From contig CAWAQG010000012.1 in NCBI GenBank assembly GCA_963784135.1, positions 186,001 to 250,000 on the forward strand: a stretch of DNA of 64,000 nt, given 5' to 3'. Made by a program: the position numbers and the translations under genes. Origin of the DNA: JADFXI01 sp963784135. Its GTDB lineage: Bacteria; Nitrospirota; Thermodesulfovibrionia; Thermodesulfovibrionales; Dissulfurispiraceae. Below the pieces are notes generated by a model. It did not search any database. It was not told the origin of the DNA and worked only from the letters and a program-made list of their open reading frames with translations. This document shows positions 58,465 to 64,000 of the stretch, one piece after another; position 1 is the stretch's first letter, and each line of letters opens with the position of its first letter.

Positions 58465-60732
58465 TCACATTTCACATTCTTTAATCACGGTCTTTAACAA
58501 TTGTTGCGCCCGCTGGTCATCCGGTTTTATCTTTAATCCTGCCGTTAATTCTGTGCGTGCTTTTTCCATTTGGCCCACCCGATAGTAGACAAGGCCAAGA
58601 TTGAAATGCGCCTCCGCAGAATCGGGCTTCAAATTAATGGCAATCAGATACTGTTCCATGGCCTTGTCAGGCATATTAAACTCCAGATAAATATTGCCGA
58701 GATTATAATGCGCTTCCATGTAATCGGGCTTTAACTTGATGGCGGTCAGATACTGCTCCATAGCCTTATCAAACATGTTGAGAGACTTATAGATAATGCC
58801 GAGATTGTTATGCGCCTCCGCGTCAGTCGGCATCAGGGTCACATCAATCTGGAATTCGTTCATGGCCTTGTCAAACATGTTGAGAGATTTATAGATAAGG
58901 CCAAGATTATGATGCGCATCAGTGAAATAAGGGTCCATCCTGACGGCAATCAGATATTGCTCCATCGCCTTGTAAGGCAGGTTCTTTTCTTGATAATAGG
59001 TGCCCAGAGTATAATGCACGGTTATCTTGGCAGGAGATTTCCTTGCGGTATCTTCCCATAATCTGATCTTGTCTCCCCACAACTCGTTGCGCTGATATGT
59101 GGCAACTGCCATAACTCCCACAATAAGGAGGGGCGTAACTACCGTGAATCGTTTAAAGGCCGTGAATCGTGCTTCCAAAGCACCTACTTTTGGTGAAAAG
59201 ACCCAAAAGGCCCCGGTAACGACACAAATAATCATTCCCACGGAAGGCAGATACATTCGATATTCATCGATAAGCATAGGTATTGGTATGATGCTTGACT
59301 CGACCGAAAGTGTGATAAAGAACCACAGTATCCCGAAACCCATCAGGCGAAAAGGCCGTAAATCGCTCAAAGGCCGTGAAACTAAAGGCCGTGAAACGTG
59401 AGACGTGCTTCCAAAGCACCTACTGTTGGTGAAACGTGAAAAAAGACCCGAAAAGCGTGAAGAAGGCAGTGGGTCGTTTTCTTTGTCTTTAGTTTTTGTC
59501 CCATTGCCTATAGCCCATAGCCTATTGCCTATTATCAACCATACTCCCAGTCCAAATAACAAAAACAAAAAGACGAAGGACAGCAATACCGGCAGGTCGA
59601 AGAAAGATGTAAATAGCGGGTAGTCGTAATTAAGGTTCTGGTCCACCGGAAAGAACAGCAGTCGCAGGTAGGTGACAATTACCCTGACTTCGGTGAGAAA
59701 ATATTCCCCCCGCGAGAACACCGCGTAAATATATGGACCATGCAGTTGGTGTGTCCCCATGCCCGCGGTATTCCCCAGATCCATAAGAGTCAGAGGAATA
59801 ATGAGAAGTGTAAGAAGTATGGGGACAAGATAAAGCAGACGGCGAGTAACCCCACCCATCCTCCCCTTATCTAAGGGGAGGAGAGAGGAGGAGTTAAAGA
59901 AGCAGAACTCGTATAACGCAATCACAATAGGCAAAGTAAAGGCATTTTCCTTAGTCTTCATAGCGAGCACTGCTGAAAGGATGGAAAGGCCGTAAAAAGT
60001 AAAGAACGTGAAACGTGAAAAAGGAAGGACGTTGTTGCCGATTCTTGCCTTTATATAAAAAACAAGCGAAAGCAGGTAGAAGAATGTCACGAGAGATGCA
60101 AACCTCTGGAACACATAGGTCACTGCCTCTGTCTGCAGAGGATGGACTGCAAAAAGGGCGGCGGAGAAAAAAGCGACAAACTTGGGGGCAAGGGACTGGG
60201 ACCCGCGTTCCAGACTCTGACTGCCAGCTTTTAATTCCTGACCCCTGACCCTTGACCCTTGACCCTTGAAAAAAGGAGTTCTGAAGGTCAATAAAACAAA
60301 TAAATACACCAGCACGCTGTTTGCAATATGGATGGCGATATTGACGATATGGTAGCTGGTTACAGATAAGCCGTGTATCCTGTAGTTGAGGGCAAAGGTG
60401 AGATAGCCGATATAGCGGTTTACGAAGGAGCCATAACGCTCGAACCCTTTTGCATCTGATGGGGCGGTAAAATAATGGAGGTTTTTCACAATGGGATTAT
60501 TAACAATGAAACCGTTCTCATCCCACTGAAACGGAGCATTGAGGGTATTGGAATAGATGATTAGGACAAGAAAGACAATACAAAGAATGTGAATAAAAGA
60601 ATGTGATAAAGAATGTGAAACGTGATTAAAGAATGTGACTGAAGAACGTGAAACTTGAGACGTTAAACGTGAAGAGGCAACATCGTTCTCTGCTTTTTTT
60701 CCAGTTTCACTTTTTACTTTTTGTTTTTTCAC
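58465..60732 (-). CDS. TMTC-like GT-C/TPR membrane protein
   Basis: 755 residues, five TPR units (the second with an unusual FQIDVTLMPTDAEAH). First loop: GACCCTT-family block (FKGQGSRVRGQELKAG). The loop after ARIGN is short and mostly non-repeat (NVLPFSRFTFFTFYG). Later loops: LLPLDKGRMGGVTRR, IIGNRLWAIGNG followed by NSRCFGSTSH, and SPKVGALEARFTAF. Outer-loop motif FQWDENGFIVNNP. Tail KECEM. Only 17 bp separate its stop from the next copy's start. Confidence 0.82.
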   Translation of the reverse strand: MKKQKVKSETGKKAENDVASSRLTSQVSRSSVTFFNHVSHSLSHSFIHILCIVFLVLIIYSNTLNAPFQWDENGFIVNNPIVKNLHYFTAPSDAKGFERYGSFVNRYIGYLTFALNYRIHGLSVTSYHIVNIAIHIANSVLVYLFVLLTFRTPFFKGQGSRVRGQELKAGSQSLERGSQSLAPKFVAFFSAALFAVHPLQTEAVTYVFQRFASLVTFFYLLSLVFYIKARIGNNVLPFSRFTFFTFYGLSILSAVLAMKTKENAFTLPIVIALYEFCFFNSSSLLPLDKGRMGGVTRRLLYLVPILLTLLIIPLTLMDLGNTAGMGTHQLHGPYIYAVFSRGEYFLTEVRVIVTYLRLLFFPVDQNLNYDYPLFTSFFDLPVLLSFVFLFLLFGLGVWLIIGNRLWAIGNGTKTKDKENDPLPSSRFSGLFSRFTNSRCFGSTSHVSRPLVSRPLSDLRPFRLMGFGILWFFITLSVESSIIPIPMLIDEYRMYLPSVGMIICVVTGAFWVFSPKVGALEARFTAFKRFTVVTPLLIVGVMAVATYQRNELWGDKIRLWEDTARKSPAKITVHYTLGTYYQEKNLPYKAMEQYLIAVRMDPYFTDAHHNLGLIYKSLNMFDKAMNEFQIDVTLMPTDAEAHNNLGIIYKSLNMFDKAMEQYLTAIKLKPDYMEAHYNLGNIYLEFNMPDKAMEQYLIAINLKPDSAEAHFNLGLVYYRVGQMEKARTELTAGLKIKPDDQRAQQLLKTVIKECEM

Positions 60733-60838
60733 TTTTCACCTTTCGTTCTTTTTTGTGTCTGTTTCCTTGGTCTTTATTCTTTTACGTTTCACTTTTTACG
60801 TTTTGCATTCTTTAATCACGTTTCACATTTTACATTCT

Positions 60839-63208
60839 TTAGTCACATTCTTTAATCACGGTCTTTAATAGTTGTTGCGCCCGCTGGTCATCCGGCTTCA
60901 TCTTCAGCCCTGCCGTTAATTCCTGGCGGGCCTTATCCATTTGCCCAATCTGAAAATATACAAAGCCAAGATTAAAATGCATTTCCGCCACATTCGGGCT
61001 TAGGTTTATAGCAAAAAGATAGTGCTCTATAGCCTTGTCATACATGTTGCGGGCTTGATAGATAACGCCAAGATTATTATGTGCCTCTAAATAATCCGGC
61101 TTTAGCTTAATTGCGGTCAGATAGTGCTCTATGGCCTTGTCATACATGTTGCGAGACTGATAGATAACGCCAAGGTTGTAATGTGCCTCGGCCAAATCCG
61201 GCTTCAATTCAAGTGCGGTCAGATAGTGATCTATTGCCTTGTCAGGCATGTTGCGAGTCAGGTAGATATTGCCAAGATTAATATGCACCTCCGCATAATC
61301 GGGCTTCAGCTTAAGAGCGATCAGATAATGTTCTATAGCCTCATCAGGCATGTTGAGGGCTTGATAAATAAAGCCAAGATTGTTGTGTGCATCCGCATAA
61401 TCCGGTTTTAATTTAAGGGCGATCAGATATTGTTCTATTGCCTTATCAGGCATATCGCGATCTTGATATATATTGGCAAGACAAAAATGCACACGTGCCT
61501 TGGCAGGAGATTTCCTTGCGGTATCTTCCCATAAACTGATTTTGTCTCCCCACAACTCGTTCCGCTGATATGTGGCAACTGCCAAAATTCCCACAATAAG
61601 GACGGCCACAACGATTAAAGGCCGTGAAACTAAAGGCCGTGAAACGTGAGACGTGAGACGTGAAAAGACCAAAAAGGCCCCTGTGACGACGCAAATAATC
61701 ATTCCTACTGAGGGCAGATACATGCGATATTCATTGATAAGCATAGACAGAGGTATAATGCTTGACTCGACCGAAAGTGTGATAAAGAACCAGAGTATGC
61801 CGAACCCCATCAGACGAAAAGGCCGTGAATCGCTCAAAGGCCGTGAAACTAAAGGCCGTGAAACGTGAGACGTGCTTCCAAAGCACCTACTGTTGGTGAA
61901 ACGTGAAAAAAAACCCGAAAAGCGTGAAGAAGGCAGTGGGTCGTTTTCTTTGTCTTTAGCTTTTGTCCCATTGCCTATCGCCCATTGCCTATTGCCTATT
62001 ATCATCCATACTCCCAATCCAAATAACAAAAACAAAAAGACGAAGGACAGCACTACCTGAGCAGTGAAGAAAGATTCAATCAAGTGATAGTCATAATCAA
62101 TGTTCTGGCCCACAGGAAAGAACAGGAGGCGCAGGTAGGTGACAAGGACCCTGAACTGGGTGAAAAAATAATCCCACCGTGAGAACTCCCTGACCCCATA
62201 TGCGCCTGGATCAAGCTGGTGCGTACCGGTCAGACTCATAAGAGTCAGAGGGACAATAATGAGTGTAAGAAGTATGGGGACAAGATAAAGCAGACGGCGA
62301 GTAACCCCACCCATCCTCCCCTTATCTAAGGGGAGGAGAGAGGAGGAGTTAAAGAAACAGAACTCGTATAACGCAATCACAAAAGGCAATGTAAAGGCAT
62401 TCTCCTTAGTCTTCATAGCGAGCACTGCTGAAAGGATGGAAATTAAAAAGAATGTGAAACGTGAAACGTGAACTGTGAACTGCGAAACGATTCCGGCTTG
62501 TCCGGAATCGGTTTCTGAACTCGCAATCAACCTTGCCTTTATATAAAAAACAAGCGAAAGCAGGTAGAAGAATGTCACGAGAGATGCAAACCTCTGGAAC
62601 ACATAGGTCACTGCCTCTGTCTGCAGGGGATGGACTGCAAATATGGCGGCGGAGAAAAAAGCGACAAACTTGGGGGCAAGGGGCAAGGGGCAAGGGGCAA
62701 GGGACTGGGACCCGCGTTCCAGACTCTGACTGCCAGCTTTTAATTCCTGACCCCTGACCCTTGACCCTTGACCCTTGAAAAAAGGAGTTCTGAAGGTCAA
62801 TAGAACAAGAAAATAAACCAGGATGGAGTTTGCAATATGGATGATGATATTTACAATATGATAGCCGGTAACAGACAATCCGTGTATCCTGTAGTTGAGG
62901 GCAAAGGTGAGATAGCCGATATAGCGGTTTATGAAGGAACTGTAAAGCTCAAAACCTTTTGCATCAGACGGGCTCGTGAAATAATGGAGGTCTTTTACTA
63001 TTGGATTATTAACAATAAAGTCACTCTCATCCCACTGAAACGGAGCATTGAGGGTGTTGGAGTAGATGATGAGGATGAGAAAAGCGAGACATAGAATGTG
63101 AATAAAAGAATGTGATAAAGACCGTGAAACGTGAGACGTTAAACGTGAAGAGTCAACATCGTTCACTGCTTTTTTTCCAGTTTCACTTTTTTCTTTTTCA
63201 CTTTTCAC
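60839..63208 (-). CDS. TMTC-like GT-C/TPR membrane protein
   Basis: 789 residues, seven TPR units, the last two shared with the 53709 copy. First loop: GACCCTT-family block. Other loops: DSGQAGIVSQFTVHVSR, LLPLDKGRMGGVTRR, IIGNRQWAIGNG plus NSRCFGSTSH, and SRLTSHVSRPLVSRPL. N-terminal leader KKAVNDVDSSRLTSHVSR is the repeat core and arm. FQWDESDFIVNNP and SVESSIIPLSMLINEYRMYL are conserved. Tail KECD. Confidence 0.82.
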   Translation of the reverse strand: MKSEKEKSETGKKAVNDVDSSRLTSHVSRSLSHSFIHILCLAFLILIIYSNTLNAPFQWDESDFIVNNPIVKDLHYFTSPSDAKGFELYSSFINRYIGYLTFALNYRIHGLSVTGYHIVNIIIHIANSILVYFLVLLTFRTPFFKGQGSRVRGQELKAGSQSLERGSQSLAPCPLPLAPKFVAFFSAAIFAVHPLQTEAVTYVFQRFASLVTFFYLLSLVFYIKARLIASSETDSGQAGIVSQFTVHVSRFTFFLISILSAVLAMKTKENAFTLPFVIALYEFCFFNSSSLLPLDKGRMGGVTRRLLYLVPILLTLIIVPLTLMSLTGTHQLDPGAYGVREFSRWDYFFTQFRVLVTYLRLLFFPVGQNIDYDYHLIESFFTAQVVLSFVFLFLLFGLGVWMIIGNRQWAIGNGTKAKDKENDPLPSSRFSGFFSRFTNSRCFGSTSHVSRPLVSRPLSDSRPFRLMGFGILWFFITLSVESSIIPLSMLINEYRMYLPSVGMIICVVTGAFLVFSRLTSHVSRPLVSRPLIVVAVLIVGILAVATYQRNELWGDKISLWEDTARKSPAKARVHFCLANIYQDRDMPDKAIEQYLIALKLKPDYADAHNNLGFIYQALNMPDEAIEHYLIALKLKPDYAEVHINLGNIYLTRNMPDKAIDHYLTALELKPDLAEAHYNLGVIYQSRNMYDKAIEHYLTAIKLKPDYLEAHNNLGVIYQARNMYDKAIEHYLFAINLSPNVAEMHFNLGFVYFQIGQMDKARQELTAGLKMKPDDQRAQQLLKTVIKECD

Positions 63209-63269
63209 CTTTCACATGTTTTAATCACATTCTTTAATCACGTTTCACATTTTACATTCTTTAGTTACA

Positions 63270-64000
63270 TTATTTAATCACGGTCTTTAATAATTCCTGT
63301 GCCTCTTGGTTGTCCGGCCTGATCTTTAGTCCTGCCGTTAATTCCTGGCGGGCCTTATCCATTTGCCCCATCTTATAGTAGACAAGTCCCAGATTAAAAT
63401 AAGCCTCCGGTTCATTCGGTCTCAGGTCAATAGCGGCCTGCAATTCGGGTATTGCCCTGTCAGGCATGTTAAGAGACTGGTAGATGAAGCCAAGATTATT
63501 ACGTGCCTGAACAAAATCCGGCTTCAGTTTAACAGCAAGGATATATTGCTCCATGGCCTTGTCAGGCATGTTGAGAGACTGGTATATAACGCCAAGATTG
63601 AAATATGCCCCCGCCCAATCAGGCTTGAGTTTAAGGGCTGTCAGATATTGTTCTATTGCCTTATCAGGCATGTTGCGAGTCAGATATATACTGCCAAGAC
63701 TACTATGTGCCTCCAGCAAATCCGGCTTGAGCTTAAGGGCGATCAGGTATTGCTCCGTTGCCTCGTCAGTCATGTTGCGAGACTGATAGATAACGCCAAG
63801 GTTGTAATGTGCCTCCGCCCAATCCGGCTTGAGCTTAAGGGCGATCAGATATTGTTCTATTGCCTTATCAGGCATGTTGCTATCTTTATAGATAGTGCCG
63901 AGATTATTATATGCTTTGGCGTAATCAGGATTCAGCCTGATGGCAATCAGATACTGCTCTATAGCCTTATCACGAATATTGAGAGTTTGATAGGTAGTGC
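63270..64000 (-). CDS. TMTC-like GT-C/TPR membrane protein, C-terminal part (cut by window edge)
   Basis: The frame is open to base 64000; only TPR units are inside the window, at least seven (AKAYNNLGTIYKDSNMPDKA, AEAHYNLGVIYQSRNMTDEA and so on), the last being YFNLGLVYYKMGQMDKARQE. The membrane part lies beyond the edge. Stop TAA at 63270-63272 follows VIK. It is the upstream-most copy visible of the right-hand cluster, so the array probably continues outside. Confidence 0.85.
   Translation of the reverse strand, partial: TTYQTLNIRDKAIEQYLIAIRLNPDYAKAYNNLGTIYKDSNMPDKAIEQYLIALKLKPDWAEAHYNLGVIYQSRNMTDEATEQYLIALKLKPDLLEAHSSLGSIYLTRNMPDKAIEQYLTALKLKPDWAGAYFNLGVIYQSLNMPDKAMEQYILAVKLKPDFVQARNNLGFIYQSLNMPDRAIPELQAAIDLRPNEPEAYFNLGLVYYKMGQMDKARQELTAGLKIRPDNQEAQELLKTVIK

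Noticed and set aside
1..64000. tRNA or rRNA genes
   Set aside because: No cloverleaf T-loop or rRNA segment was recognised by eye; a tRNAscan/Infernal run would decide.

Overview
The window looks like a chromosome segment of an uncultured, anaerobic, Gram-negative bacterium rich in multiheme c-type cytochromes. The best guess is Nitrospirota or a neighbouring lineage; the call rests on gene content (DUF4390-NtrY-NtrX, a DUF507 pair beside rpsF-ssb-rpsR, c3-like cytochromes with NHL proteins and a parvulin), not on a marker-gene tree. No rRNA or tRNA gene was recognised.

Layout. 1-6.8 kb: the end of an epimerase gene, then a minus-strand run DUF4390 > NtrY-like kinase > NtrX-like sigma-54 activator > der > uspA. 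7-11.8 kb: hisI, then a plus-strand run alternating multiheme cytochromes (15, 7 and 4 heme motifs) with two HAMP-only membrane proteins. 12-19.5 kb: three minus-strand genes for multi-pass GT-C/TPR (TMTC-like) proteins, the first frameshifted. 19.9-31.2 kb: four complete toxin-antitoxin pairs plus an orphan antitoxin, a Sel1-repeat protein, and two cytochrome genes, each behind a sigma-54-type promoter, one encoding a 1394-residue octaheme protein with PKD-like and CnaB-like modules. 31.5-40.7 kb: a probable extracellular electron transfer cluster (NHL lipoprotein, pentaheme lipoprotein, outer-membrane barrel, four-helix protein, SurA/PpiC chaperone, second NHL lipoprotein, 13-motif cytochrome). 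40.9-51.3 kb: HIT, NUDIX, a YVTN/SLH surface protein, a small ferredoxin missed by length cut-offs, then proA, nadD, a degenerate sigma-54-activator-like regulator, rpsF, ssb, rpsR, two DUF507 genes and an HNH protein. 51.3-64 kb: six more tandem GT-C/TPR genes, the last cut by the window edge.

The most striking feature is repeat invasion. Several families of short tandem units arranged as inverted arms around a spacer fill almost every intergenic gap: heptamers CGTGAAW/WTTCACG, hexamers, CACAGAG units, GGCAATA-like units, GACCCTT units, plus GTCATTCCCGC dyads. They do not stop at gene borders. They supply stop codons and C-terminal tails, encode signal peptides of at least three consecutive electron-transfer genes, sit in frame inside nadD, and fill the same inter-helix loops of the GT-C/TPR paralogues with different families in different copies. 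Pure heptamer arms are open in all three frames in the TTCACG direction and carry TGA in every frame in the other, which explains how they can be tolerated. Separately, a 194-195 bp MITE with 20 bp inverted ends has three intact copies, each flanked by a perfect 10 bp target duplication.
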